This document shows positions 37,568 through 46,268 of a stretch of 64,000 nt of DNA, piece by piece (the first letter of the stretch is position 1; every line of letters begins with the position of its first letter). The position numbers and the translations under genes were made by a program. The stretch comes from Bombella saccharophila (GTDB taxonomy: Bacteria > Pseudomonadota > Alphaproteobacteria > Acetobacterales > Acetobacteraceae): the NCBI RefSeq assembly GCF_026385475.1, contig NZ_JANIDW010000003.1:248001-312000 (forward strand). Direction: 5' to 3'. The notes beneath the pieces were generated by a model that did no database searches, was not told the origin of the DNA, and saw only the letters and a list, made by a program, of their open reading frames with translations.

Positions 37568-40500
37568 GGTGTTTGTGCAGGTTGTTCAGATTTATGGAGG
37601 TGTTTTTGGATAACCCCCCGCACCTTCAAGCTACAAGCGTTCATGAAGAGGTAGATCACTGGCGTTGTAAAGAGCGTTAGAAGCTGGGAGAGCATTAACC
37701 CAAAGACAATCGTCACGCCTAGCGGGCGGCGTAATTCTGCCCCTGTGCCACTGCTGAGGAGGAGGGGGAGTGCCCCAAAAAGGGCGGCGAGTGTTGTCAT
37801 CAAAATCGGGCGGAAGCGGAGCAAAGCGGCTTGGCGTATGGCCTCAAGGGGGGGGAGATTATCTTGTCGCTCCGCTTGGAGGGCGAAGTCGATCATCATA
37901 ATCGCGTTTTTCTTGACGATGCCGATGAGCAGCACAATGCCGATAATGCCCATAATATCCAGGGGCATCCCAAAGCCATAAAGCCCTAGGAACGCCCCAA
38001 TCGCAGCGGAGGGGAGGGTAGAGAGAATGGTGATAGGGTGAATGAAGCTCTCATACAGCACGCCTAGCACGATATAGACCGCTACAATCGCAGCGATGAC
38101 GAGGCCGAGCTCATTGCCCAGTGCATTTTTAAAGGCAGCAGCCGTGCCTTGAAAGGCGGTTTGGAAGGTGCCGGGGAGGCCAATCTTCTGGCGGATATGC
38201 TCAATGGCGGTTGTGGCCTCCCCCAGCGCATGATGTGGCGCGAGATTGAAAGAAATTGTCGTGGCGGGGAATTGCCCATAATGCGTGATGAGCAAAGGCG
38301 AGGTCAGCCGGCTTAGGCTGGTGACTTGCAAGAGCGGTACTAACCCTGAGGTCGGCTGGCGTGTTGGCCCGCTTGTGCTGCTCCCCGCCTCGGAGGCGAT
38401 ACCCGGTAGATAAAGTTCTGAGAGGCTTTTTTGGCTCTGTTGGAAGCGCGGGTCAGCCTCTAAAATGACACGATATTGGTTGGATTGTGTGTAGATGGTG
38501 GAAACTTGCCGTTGGCCAAAGCTATCATAAAGCAAATTATCGACCGTCTGCGGGGTGATGGAATAACGCGCCCCATTGGTACGGTCCAGCGTAAGCATAG
38601 CCGTTAGACCATCCGCTTGGAGGTCGGAGGTCACATCATTGAGGGAAGGCTCATGCTTGAGGGCATCAAGAAAGCGCGGCACCCAGAGGGAGAAATCGTC
38701 ATAATCGGGTGTTTCAAGCATGAATTGATATTGCATGGCTGAGACGGATGTCTCCAGCGAGAGGTCTTGGACGGGCTGGGTGTAAAGACGCGTGCCGGGG
38801 AGGGTGCGTGCTGCGGCATTAAGCCGGGCTTGTATGGCATCAAGGGAGCTGTTGCGTTCGTCTTTAGGCTTTAGATTAATGAGAAACCGGCCAGAATTGA
38901 GGGTCATATTTTGCCCATCAATCCCGATAAAGGAGGAGAGGCTTACCACATCAGGGTCTTGGAGGATGAGCCGTCCGAGTTCAGCTTGCCGTGTTTTCAT
39001 GCCCTCAAAAGATATATTAGCCGGCATGACGGAAATCCCCTGTATGACACCGCTATCTTGGGAGGGGAAAAAGCCTTTCGGTATGCCCCATGCGAGCAGA
39101 CCGGTCATGAGAATACTCGCTGCGGCGACAATGAGGGTTAATGGTTGGTGGCGAAAGACAATCGCTAAGCCGCGATCATACCGGGCGATGAGCCAGTCCA
39201 TCATCTCCTGCATGAAGTCGGCAAAGCGTGTGAGCCAATGTACTCTCCCCCGTGGTGTGCTGTTGGGTTTGTGGCGTTCACTCAGCATCCGTGCGCACAT
39301 CATCGGGACAAGGGTGATGGAGATAAGAGCCGAGAGGGAGATAGTGATGGCCAAGGTCATCGCGAATTCATGGAAGAGACGCCCCACCACATCGCTCATA
39401 AAAAGCAGCGGGATAAGCACAGCAATTAGTGAGACTGTGAGTGAGATGATGGTAAAGCCAATCTCTTTGGCCCCTTTAAGGGCGGCTGTATAACGGTCCT
39501 CGCCTGCTTCTACAAAGCGGGAGATATTTTCAATCACCACAATGGCATCATCCACCACAAAGCCAGAGGCAATGGTAAGGGACATAAGGGAGAGATTATC
39601 CAGCGAGAAGCCCAGCAAATACATTGCCGAGAGTGTCCCAATCAGCGAGAGAGGGACAGAAAGGCCGGGGATGATGGTCGCAGGGATATTGCAAAGAAAG
39701 ACAAAAATCACCCCCACAACGAGTAGCATCGCCAAGATGAGCTCTAGCCCAACATCATGAACAGAGGCGCGGATGGTGGTGGTACGGTCTGTTAAGGGGA
39801 TGATATCAATCCCCGGTGGGAGGTCTTGCTGTAAGCGGGGGAGGATGGCGCGTACATTATCAGCCACGGCAATCACATTCGCGCCGGGTTGGCGTTGAAT
39901 ATTGAGGATAAGAGCCGGGGTTTTATTGGCCCATGCCGCAAGCTGGTTATTTTCGGCCCCCTCCACAACGCGCCCAACATCCCGCAAACGGATAGGCCCG
40001 TTATTTTGATACGCAATGACCTGATTCATAAGTTGTTCGACGGATTGTATTTGCCCATCAATGCGGAGTGAGGTCGCATGATGGGGGCCATCGAACGTCC
40101 CTGTAGGGGAGTTGACATTCACCGTACCAATGATGGTGCGGACAGTATCTAGCGCGATGCCGTATGAGGTAAGTTTAGGGATGTTGATTTGTATGCGATA
40201 AGCCTTGCGGTTCCCCCCGGAGAGGGTCACGAGCCCCACACCGGAGATTTGGCTTATCTTTTGCTCTAAGCGTGTGTTGACGTAATCTTCCACCTCCGGC
40301 AGCGGCAAGGTGCGGGAGGTGATGCCGAGCGTCATGATGGGTGTATCAGCGGGGTTGACCTTGGCGTAAATCGGCGGGGCGGGAAGGTCATTAGGCAGGA
40401 GAGAGCCAGCATTATTGATGGCGGCTTGCACTTCTTGCTCGGCAATATCCATCTTCATGTCTAAGCCGAAGCGCAATGTGATGACAGAGGCCCCCCCAGA

Positions 40501-40752
40501 GGATTGGGAGGTCATTCGGTCTAACCCAGCCATCTGCCCTAATTGTGTCTCTAGCGGGGCTGTGACAGAGGTACTCATCACATCAGGGCTGGCACCGGGG
40601 TAGAAGGTCGAAACGGTGATGGTAGGGTATTCGACCTCTGGCAAAGCGGAGAGGGGGAGGAAATGATACCCTAATAACCCAGCCAGCATAATGCCCAGCA
40701 TAAGCAAGCTGGTCGCAACGGGGCGTTCGATAAAGAGACGAGAAGGATTCAC
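37564..40752 (-). CDS. mdtB: RND multidrug efflux permease, MdtB-like
   Basis: First permease subunit of the MdtABC-type pump. 1,062 residues, starting at a GTG (M-NPSRLFIERPVATSLLML) with PLSALPEVEYPTITVSTFYP. The periplasmic porter loops and helix-4 GFVVDDAIVVIENISRF with both aspartates are present, so it should be proton-active. The C-terminal half repeats the fold. Its stop overlaps the mdtC start by four bases; the adaptor gene lies 24 bases upstream. Confidence 0.92.
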   Translation of the reverse strand: MNPSRLFIERPVATSLLMLGIMLAGLLGYHFLPLSALPEVEYPTITVSTFYPGASPDVMSTSVTAPLETQLGQMAGLDRMTSQSSGGASVITLRFGLDMKMDIAEQEVQAAINNAGSLLPNDLPAPPIYAKVNPADTPIMTLGITSRTLPLPEVEDYVNTRLEQKISQISGVGLVTLSGGNRKAYRIQINIPKLTSYGIALDTVRTIIGTVNVNSPTGTFDGPHHATSLRIDGQIQSVEQLMNQVIAYQNNGPIRLRDVGRVVEGAENNQLAAWANKTPALILNIQRQPGANVIAVADNVRAILPRLQQDLPPGIDIIPLTDRTTTIRASVHDVGLELILAMLLVVGVIFVFLCNIPATIIPGLSVPLSLIGTLSAMYLLGFSLDNLSLMSLTIASGFVVDDAIVVIENISRFVEAGEDRYTAALKGAKEIGFTIISLTVSLIAVLIPLLFMSDVVGRLFHEFAMTLAITISLSALISITLVPMMCARMLSERHKPNSTPRGRVHWLTRFADFMQEMMDWLIARYDRGLAIVFRHQPLTLIVAAASILMTGLLAWGIPKGFFPSQDSGVIQGISVMPANISFEGMKTRQAELGRLILQDPDVVSLSSFIGIDGQNMTLNSGRFLINLKPKDERNSSLDAIQARLNAAARTLPGTRLYTQPVQDLSLETSVSAMQYQFMLETPDYDDFSLWVPRFLDALKHEPSLNDVTSDLQADGLTAMLTLDRTNGARYSITPQTVDNLLYDSFGQRQVSTIYTQSNQYRVILEADPRFQQSQKSLSELYLPGIASEAGSSTSGPTRQPTSGLVPLLQVTSLSRLTSPLLITHYGQFPATTISFNLAPHHALGEATTAIEHIRQKIGLPGTFQTAFQGTAAAFKNALGNELGLVIAAIVAVYIVLGVLYESFIHPITILSTLPSAAIGAFLGLYGFGMPLDIMGIIGIVLLIGIVKKNAIMMIDFALQAERQDNLPPLEAIRQAALLRFRPILMTTLAALFGALPLLLSSGTGAELRRPLGVTIVFGLMLSQLLTLFTTPVIYLFMNACSLKVRGVIQKHLHKSEQPAQTP

Positions 40753-40776
40753 AGGCTCACAAGCTCAAACGGAGTA

Positions 40777-41958
40777 TTAAGGGTGTGTGGTTGTTGTGTC
40801 AGCCGGGCCAGCGGCGATGGTAACTTTACTGCCGGGGCGGAGATGATTAATCCCATCAGTGACGATGCGGTCTCCCTCTGCCACGCCAGAGAGGATGACG
40901 CTGTTATTATCATCACTCTGGCCTAGTTTTACAGGGTGGACAACGGCCGTCATATCCTTCTCAATGACATAAACAAATTGTCCATCCGGCCCGGTTTGGA
41001 TGGCATTGCTTGGCACAAGTAATGCGTTTTGGATGGTCTGTACTAAGAGATGTGCATTGACAAACTCATTAGGAAAGAGGCGTTCATCCTCATTGGGGAA
41101 GATACCACGTAACCGCACCGTCCCTGTTGAGGTATCAATTTGGCTATCCAACGCATTAACCGTCCCTGTGGCAAGCTTACGGGTGTTATCGCTGCTCCAT
41201 GCCTCCACAGTGAGGGAGGGATGGCGATTAAGCTGCTCTTGGACCTCAGGTAAGTTATTTTGTGGTAATGTAAAAATGACGGAAATAGGCTGCATCTGGG
41301 TAAGGGTCGTTAGCCCACCAGATTGGCCTATTGTGACGTAATTACCTACATCTAAGGCACGAATACCTACGCGCCCATCTACAGGGGCTGTAATGTGGCA
41401 ATACATGACATTGAGCTCCGCATTACGGACATTTGCTTCATCAAAAGCGACCTGACCTTCCAGCTGTTGGACGGTAAATTCTTGGTCGCGTGCTAACATA
41501 GCGGAGGTGGAGTTCTGTTTGATCAAACGCTGATAGCGCGCATTATCGACACGCGCTTTGGCAAGCTGGGCACGGTCCGCAGCAAGGGTACCCTGATATT
41601 GATGCAATGTTGCTTCATAAGGGCGTGGGTCGATGAGCTCTAGCACATCACCGCGGTGAACATGCTGCCCCTCTTGGTAATATACGGCCAAGATATGGCC
41701 GCTAACGCGCGGGGTAATGGTAACATTGGTGATGGGGACTACTGTCCCGAGGAGCTGGAGGATAACCGGCATAGCCGCGCGATGTGCGGTAGCGATGGCT
41801 ACAGCTGGTGCAGCGTCACCATGATGCTGGGATGTATGTTGGTTAGTGCTATGTAAACGCCAAGCAATGATGAGGATAACTAGTAGCGTAACCCCCGTAA
41901 TCCACCATTTTTTCCCCTTTGAAGGAGAGGGATGTTGTGGGGATAGGGCGGGACTCAT
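40777..41958 (-). CDS. mdtA: RND efflux periplasmic adaptor, MdtA-like
   Basis: Membrane-fusion protein of the MdtABC-type pump. 393 residues: a short cytoplasmic start, one anchor (about residues 18-34), a His/Gln-rich linker, then lipoyl half-motif VSGHILAVYYQEGQHVHRGD, a helical hairpin, second half APVDGRVGIRALDVGNYVTI and barrel domain PQNNLPEVQEQL. First gene of the leftward mdtA-mdtB-mdtC-channel operon. The roughly 280-base AT-rich region upstream must contain its promoter, which I could not place. Confidence 0.93.
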   Translation of the reverse strand: MSPALSPQHPSPSKGKKWWITGVTLLVILIIAWRLHSTNQHTSQHHGDAAPAVAIATAHRAAMPVILQLLGTVVPITNVTITPRVSGHILAVYYQEGQHVHRGDVLELIDPRPYEATLHQYQGTLAADRAQLAKARVDNARYQRLIKQNSTSAMLARDQEFTVQQLEGQVAFDEANVRNAELNVMYCHITAPVDGRVGIRALDVGNYVTIGQSGGLTTLTQMQPISVIFTLPQNNLPEVQEQLNRHPSLTVEAWSSDNTRKLATGTVNALDSQIDTSTGTVRLRGIFPNEDERLFPNEFVNAHLLVQTIQNALLVPSNAIQTGPDGQFVYVIEKDMTAVVHPVKLGQSDDNNSVILSGVAEGDRIVTDGINHLRPGSKVTIAAGPADTTTTHP

Positions 41959-42241
41959 AGGGATGTGACTTTCTTATGATAATGGTAGAGCAATGTGAGG
42001 TAATGGTGCCAAAGATTGTGGCATAAAGCGGGCACATAATAGGACTTATACCATGGAATGACACCTTAACATTTTGTATTTATAAAAAATATACACTCTT
42101 CTGGTCGTGTAGCCCCGTTGCCCCCTTGAAGAATGGATAGGGGGGTTGCATATCAACGAGCGTAGCAAGTGATTATGCAGGGCATAGTCTGGCTATAAAT
42201 TCATTGATTCACAACGCATCGCGTTGATGGGAGAGACGGAC
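41959..42241. promoter_or_regulatory. Divergent control region between mdtA-like and CsbD-like genes
   Basis: 283 bases without a gene, AT-rich around 42060-42100. On the + strand CTATAAAT (42193-42200) resembles a -10 region without a convincing -35. CAACGC (42212-42217) pairs with GCGTTG (42221-42226) just before the SD of the CsbD-like gene. A GATTC (GANTC) methylation site lies at 42206-42210. No confident operator or promoter could be assigned to either gene. Confidence 0.4.
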
Positions 42242-42529
42242 ATGGTTGACACTACCTCTATGAAGGGTGAAGGCTTCGTGCAGGAAGCTAAAGGGCGCGT
42301 AAAAGATGCTTTTGGCGCGGTCTCTGGTGACGCTGCTATGCAGGCTGGGGGCAAGATTGATCAACTGAGTGGTCGTGCAAAGCATGAATTTGCTGATTTG
42401 TACGATGCTAATGAGAGTCGTCTTGAGGCTGCTACAAGCTTTATTCAGGAGCGTCCTTTTGTTGCGCTGGGGATTATTGCTTTCGTGGGGCTAGTATTAG
42501 GGCGGCTCCTCTTTAAAAAACGTAGCTAA
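42242..42529 (+). CDS. CsbD-like stress protein with C-terminal membrane helix
   Basis: 95 residues from the ATG at 42242 (MVDTTSMKGEGFVQEAKGR), preceded by GGGAGA seven bases upstream; the ATG at 42224 lies in a leader hairpin. Residues 7-50 match the CsbD pattern KGxxxxAKGRVKDAFGxxxGD repeated as KIDQLSGRAKHEF. Residues 65-90 are a DUF883-like tail: FIQERPFVALGIIAFVGLVLGRLLFKK, one membrane helix ending in basic residues. CsbD proteins are general-stress proteins of unknown biochemistry. The combination would tether the helical part to the inner membrane. The GYF_2 gene follows after 31 bases. Confidence 0.85.
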   Translation: MVDTTSMKGEGFVQEAKGRVKDAFGAVSGDAAMQAGGKIDQLSGRAKHEFADLYDANESRLEAATSFIQERPFVALGIIAFVGLVLGRLLFKKRS

Positions 42530-42560
42530 ACGTCAAGGCTAGAGGAGGTCAGAGAGGGTT

Positions 42561-43289
42561 ATGCAGTGGTATTACGAGCGTGATGGTCAGCAGGTCGGTC
42601 CGGTATCGCAAGCCGAAATGGTCCGTCTGGCGATTCATCACGATATTAAGCCGCAAACCCTCGTCTGGCACCCGGCTTTTGGCAATGAGTGGCGGCCTGC
42701 AAGTAAAGCGGGCCTTGCCTTCCCGAGTGGGGATGTGAAGATATTCACCCTTACTTTGGGTCAGCCCAAGCCTGCCACCGCTGTAGCTGCTGGTACGGGA
42801 GGGAAGCTGGGCAAGGTACCTTTTTTATGGGCGTGGATGTTGCTTCTACCAGAAGTTGTGAATGTGACCCTGCTGTTTGCAGGGCAGATATTGCATTGGA
42901 CTGTTCATTCCGAAAGCCTGCTAACAGGGTTATGCATTGGGGCGATCCTTTTTCTGGCGTTTATGCAGGATAGAAAAGCTCTTACGCTTGCCGGGGTCAC
43001 GCCTCCTGCGTTTTTGTGGTTGTTATTTATACCCGGTTATTTATGGTGCCGATGGCGGATCGTCCGTAAAGGCTTCATATTGTTTGTCTGTTCTGCGTTC
43101 TTGATGGTGGGGGAAGGGGCCATCCTTATAACCAACCCGCCGCCGGGTTTCCCGCATGTCTCTTTTCAGGTGCAGAGCGTAAAATCCTCAGCAGAGCATA
43201 GCACCACGGGGCAAAAATCTGCTTCCTCTAGCCCGGATAATACCGGCCCCGCTCAGGCCGCCCCGCAAGAAGGGGATGTGCAGCTTTAG
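42561..43289 (+). CDS. GYF_2 (DUF4339) domain membrane protein
   Basis: 242 residues. Residues 1-52 form a GYF_2 domain: it starts MQWYYERDGQQVGPVSQAEM and contains the P-x-TLVWHPAFGNEWRPA signature, expected to bind proline-rich peptides in the cytoplasm. Three or four membrane helices lie between about residues 90 and 195. The C-terminal 45 residues are Ser/Pro/Ala-rich and low in complexity. It lies 31 bases downstream of the CsbD-like gene and may be co-transcribed. Function unknown; GYF_2 domains often sit on membrane proteins with no defined role. Confidence 0.82.
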   Translation: MQWYYERDGQQVGPVSQAEMVRLAIHHDIKPQTLVWHPAFGNEWRPASKAGLAFPSGDVKIFTLTLGQPKPATAVAAGTGGKLGKVPFLWAWMLLLPEVVNVTLLFAGQILHWTVHSESLLTGLCIGAILFLAFMQDRKALTLAGVTPPAFLWLLFIPGYLWCRWRIVRKGFILFVCSAFLMVGEGAILITNPPPGFPHVSFQVQSVKSSAEHSTTGQKSASSSPDNTGPAQAAPQEGDVQL

Positions 43290-43296
43290 GCGGTAT

Positions 43297-43320
43297 TGCC
43301 TCATAAAAAGGCATTATTTT
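43297..43320 (+). terminator. Weak terminator after the GYF_2 gene
   Basis: TGCCT (43297-43301) pairs with AGGCA (43309-43313), followed by TTATTTT. The stem is only five pairs, so it may be leaky. Confidence 0.45.
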
Positions 43321-43327
43321 CTCTCTT

Positions 43328-43375
43328 GACTCATTTTTTTTAAAAAGGGGCTTTCTTTCCGACTCGGAGTGATTC
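43328..43375 (+). promoter_or_regulatory. Three GANTC sites upstream of rnhB-ccrM
   Basis: GACTC (43328-43332), GACTC (43361-43365) and GATTC (43371-43375) lie within 48 bases, 50-100 bases before rnhB. GANTC is the target of the CcrM enzyme encoded in the same transcript. In Caulobacter, methylation of GANTC in the ccrM promoter region represses ccrM. The first site overlaps a TTGACT (43326-43331) that could be a -35, with no clear -10. Confidence 0.5.
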
Positions 43376-43428
43376 AGAATTGGCACGGATGAATGACGTG
43401 TCGAATGAAGCGAGTGGAAAGGGCCTCC

Positions 43429-44064
43429 ATGCCAGATTACAGCCTAGAAGACCAATATGAAGGGCTTGTCGCAGGCGTGGATGAAGTCGGGCGTGGTCCG
43501 CTGGCTGGGCCTGTGGTCGCTGCTGCGGTTGTGTTTCTCACGCGGCCTTCTGCACCATTGGCGGGTCTGTTGGATGATTCCAAAAAACTGACAATAGCAC
43601 GGCGGGAGAAGGCTTATGCCGCTTTGGTGGCAGAGCCAAGCGTTTGTGCGGCTGTTAGCGCGGCCTCGGTGCAGGAGATTGACCGGCTCAATATTGGTCA
43701 GGCGTGTCATTTAGCGATGCAGCGCGCGATGAGCCGCCTTGCCGTAAAGCTAGGCCAATGGCCTGCTATGGCCTTGATAGACGGCAACCGTGCGCCCGCC
43801 TTACCTTGCCAGGTAGAGACGGTTGTGAAAGGCGATAGTAAGAGCCTCTCCATTGCTGCGGCGTCTATTTTAGCCAAAGTGGTGCGAGACCGGCTTATGG
43901 CCCGCTTAGCCACACGTCATACAGCCTATGGATGGGAGCGTAATGCCGGATATGGCACGGCGCTCCACCTTGCAGGATTGCACGAGGATGGGGTGACCCT
44001 CCACCATAGGCGTAGTTTTGCCCCCATAAAACATATGATTGCAGCAAAGGTTCACGCAGCATGA
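43429..44064 (+). CDS. rnhB: Ribonuclease HII
   Basis: Endonuclease that cuts the RNA strand of RNA-DNA hybrids and removes misincorporated ribonucleotides. 211 residues from the ATG at 43429 ([12 protein letters not shown]), with AAGGG upstream; an in-frame ATG at 43393 would add 12 residues. Active-site acidic residues are in [10 protein letters not shown] (D18, E19) and ALIDGNRAP (about D118), followed by [18 protein letters not shown]. Four bases of its 3' end overlap ccrM (ATGA). The tandem rnhB-ccrM pair links R-loop repair to replication-cycle methylation. Confidence 0.96.
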   Translation: MPDYSLEDQYEGLVAGVDEVGRGPLAGPVVAAAVVFLTRPSAPLAGLLDDSKKLTIARREKAYAALVAEPSVCAAVSAASVQEIDRLNIGQACHLAMQRAMSRLAVKLGQWPAMALIDGNRAPALPCQVETVVKGDSKSLSIAAASILAKVVRDRLMARLATRHTAYGWERNAGYGTALHLAGLHEDGVTLHHRRSFAPIKHMIAAKVHAA

Positions 44065-45146
44065 AAGCGGATATGCCCCTTAACCGGATTTTACGTGGGG
44101 AATGTGTGGAGGTGATGAAAACCCTCCCTGATGCGAGTGTGAATTGTGTCTTTGCAGACCCACCCTATAACCTCCAATTACGTGGGGAGTTGCGCCGCCC
44201 GGATGAAAGTGTGGTGGATGGCGTTGATGATGATTGGGATAAGTTTACAGGGTATGAAGCCTATGATGACTTTACCCGCGCATGGTTAAGCGAGGCGCGC
44301 CGTCTGCTCCATAAGGATGGCACCATTTGGGTGATTGGCTCTTATCACAATATTTTTCGCCTTGGGGCGATTATGCAGGATTTGGGGTTCTGGATCCTCA
44401 ATGACATTATCTGGCGTAAGTCGAACCCCATGCCTAATTTTCGGGGGCGGCGTTTTACTAATGCGCATGAGACCTTAATTTGGGCAGCACGCGGGCCGGA
44501 GAGCAAATATCGCTTTAATTATCAAGCCATGAAGGCTCTGAATGAGGACCTTCAAATGCGCTCGGATTGGTATCTCCCCTTATGTACTGGTAATGAGCGG
44601 CTTAAAAATGAGCATGGGTTGAAGCTTCACCCCACGCAAAAGCCGGAGAGCTTGCTGCATCGGACACTTCTTGCAGCAACAATGGCTGAAGATGTTGTGC
44701 TGGACCCTTTTTGTGGGACGGGGACAACCCCAGCTGTGGCTAAGAAGTTAGGGCGGCGTTATGTCGCGATTGAGCGTCATCCCGACTATATTAAAGCCGC
44801 AGAAGCACGCTTGGCGGAGATTGAAGCGTTGCCAGCCGAGCAATTGGAGATTACCCCCGCTAAGCGGGAATTGCCGCGTATTCCCTTTGGGTCTTTTGTG
44901 GAGAATGGAAGTCTCCCACCGGGTACGGTGGTGTATGACCGCCAAAAACGGCTTAAAGCACGCGTCTCCCCCGATGGGACGTTAGTGTCGGGGCAGCATC
45001 GTGGCTCCATTCATAAATTAGGGGCGCTTCTAACGAATGCAGCGTCCTGTAATGGTTGGACCTTTTGGTATTTTGAGCGTGATGGTCAGCTTGTGCCGAT
45101 TGATGTTTTACGGCAGGAAACGCATGAATTACGCCGTACCGCGTAA
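44061..45146 (+). CDS. ccrM: Cell-cycle DNA adenine methyltransferase CcrM (GANTC)
   Basis: Orphan N6-adenine methyltransferase of the beta class, acting on GANTC in hemimethylated DNA late in replication in alphaproteobacteria. 361 residues. Catalytic motif [10 protein letters not shown] at about 33-40 precedes the SAM-binding FxGxG motif [10 protein letters not shown] at about 215-224, the order of the beta class. The C-terminal 90 residues form the RAMA-like extension typical of CcrM ([20 protein letters not shown], then CNGWTFWYF). No restriction partner is nearby. Specificity is inferred from family and lineage. Confidence 0.95.
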   Translation: MKADMPLNRILRGECVEVMKTLPDASVNCVFADPPYNLQLRGELRRPDESVVDGVDDDWDKFTGYEAYDDFTRAWLSEARRLLHKDGTIWVIGSYHNIFRLGAIMQDLGFWILNDIIWRKSNPMPNFRGRRFTNAHETLIWAARGPESKYRFNYQAMKALNEDLQMRSDWYLPLCTGNERLKNEHGLKLHPTQKPESLLHRTLLAATMAEDVVLDPFCGTGTTPAVAKKLGRRYVAIERHPDYIKAAEARLAEIEALPAEQLEITPAKRELPRIPFGSFVENGSLPPGTVVYDRQKRLKARVSPDGTLVSGQHRGSIHKLGALLTNAASCNGWTFWYFERDGQLVPIDVLRQETHELRRTA

Positions 45147-45173
45147 TCCTGTATATTATGGGGGAGAGCTGAG

Positions 45174-45386
45174 ATGCGTATAATACATGACCCTATGGCC
45201 CTTATGATCGCTGCCATAGCCTTGGTGTTTGCTGTGTTATTTCATTTTATAATTATGCGGCCACAAAAGCAGCGTTCTGGCTTTTCTGCCTTTTGCTGGG
45301 ACGTGGTGATTTTTCTCATCTGTTGGGTGGGTATCGCGCTTATTTATTATAGTGCGATACCCTTGTTGGAGGCATCTGGAGGTTAG
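45174..45386 (+). CDS. Small membrane protein, unknown (70 aa)
   Basis: 70 residues with two hydrophobic segments, about 8-28 (PMALMIAAIALVFAVLFHFI) and 43-62 (VVIFLICWVGIALIYYSAIP), joined by a short basic loop (MRPQKQRSG) that should face the cytoplasm. It lies 27 bases after ccrM in the same direction with GGGGGAGAG upstream, so it may be the last gene of the rnhB-ccrM transcript. Not recognised. Confidence 0.6.
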   Translation: MRIIHDPMALMIAAIALVFAVLFHFIIMRPQKQRSGFSAFCWDVVIFLICWVGIALIYYSAIPLLEASGG

Positions 45387-45402
45387 CGTCTGGCGCACCT
45401 CT

Positions 45403-45434
45403 CTTCCCCCTTAAAAGAGTTTTTTAGGGGGAAG
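45403..45434. terminator. Convergent bidirectional terminator
   Basis: CTTCCCCCT (45403-45411) pairs with AGGGGGAAG (45426-45434); after one mismatch AAAA pairs with TTTT toward the loop. A- and T-runs sit inside the stem. It serves the + strand small-protein gene and overlaps the stop codon and last residues of the leftward ankyrin gene. Confidence 0.6.
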
Positions 45435-46149
45435 AAGCTGAGGGCGCAGCAGCAGATTTATGGGGATGGACTACGTGCCGTACGCGCCGGGCTGTAGCAG
45501 GGCGCGCGACATGCCGTACGGGTGGAGGGCGCAGGGCAGGGTGTGCAGGCTCTGGGGCAGAGGGGCCATTAAAACCGAGAAAGCCAACTGCGGGGATAGG
45601 TTGGCCGCGATCTTCTATAATACGGGGCGGGGCTTTGGCCGTAATGCCTGCCTGACCATTAATGGTGATATGCTCGCCATTGCTCTCATGGCTAGAGCTG
45701 GTGATGAGCTTCCCATCGGGGTTGTAAGTCCGCAAAGAGAGAAGTTGGAACATAATATCATTGCGGCCAAGGTCGATTGCGAGATCAAGCGGGGTTTGGT
45801 CAAGGACATTACGCGCGTTAATATCAGCACCGCGATTTAGGGCCTCTTTTGCGCCTACGAGCGAGCCACGATTAACAGCATCAAAGAGCGCTGCTGTGGG
45901 GTTAACATCCACACGGGCGTGGCTGTTATCTTCATCCTCTGTTTCCGCACCAGGAAGAGCAGAGGGAGGGGCCGCATGGCGTGCAGCCTTGCGGGCTTCG
46001 GCCTGCTTTTGGGCGTTCATGGCGTCTTGCTCGGCCTCGGCTTCATCAGCCGATTGCGCGTGAGCCTTGTAGGGCATCATGAGGAGAGAGGCCGTAGAAA
46101 GCCCCAGAGCAAAAACGATATGGGGTAGCCAAGAACTCAATGGGCGCAT
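45424..46149 (-). CDS. Secreted ankyrin-repeat protein
   Basis: 241 residues. Signal peptide (about 1-31, cut after AHA) then an acidic/Gln-rich stretch, ankyrin repeats at about 83-140 (ALFDAVNRGSLVGAKEALNR, GADINARNVLDQTPLDLAID, LGRNDIMFQLLSL), and a C-terminal tail of about 60 residues rich in Pro, Ala, His and Arg. It should be periplasmic. Ankyrin repeats bind proteins; the partner is unknown. It has its own promoter (46198-46227) and ends in a convergent terminator. Confidence 0.85.
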   Translation of the reverse strand: MRPLSSWLPHIVFALGLSTASLLMMPYKAHAQSADEAEAEQDAMNAQKQAEARKAARHAAPPSALPGAETEDEDNSHARVDVNPTAALFDAVNRGSLVGAKEALNRGADINARNVLDQTPLDLAIDLGRNDIMFQLLSLRTYNPDGKLITSSSHESNGEHITINGQAGITAKAPPRIIEDRGQPIPAVGFLGFNGPSAPEPAHPALRPPPVRHVARPATARRVRHVVHPHKSAAAPSASSP

Positions 46150-46197
46150 GTCAGGGAATAAAGCCTTCTCTTCTACCAGCTAGAGGGGTGCTGAGCC

Positions 46198-46227
46198 ATC
46201 ATGCCAAGCCTAACGGCTATTTGTCAA
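46198..46227 (-). promoter_or_regulatory. Promoter of the ankyrin gene
   Basis: On the minus strand TTGACA (complement of 46222-46227), an 18-base spacer and CATGAT (complement of 46198-46203). Perfect -35 and four of six at -10, about 50 bases upstream of the start codon. It lies directly downstream of the VWA gene, making the ankyrin gene a separate unit or one with an internal promoter. Confidence 0.6.
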
Positions 46228-46268
46228 TTTCATAGAGTGACGGGCATATCATAGGCTGGGTGTTTTTT

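Noticed and set aside
43326-43346. TTGACT with TAAAAA as an rnhB promoter
   Set aside because: The spacing is only nine bases; a -10 at legal distance is absent, so the promoter stays unassigned.
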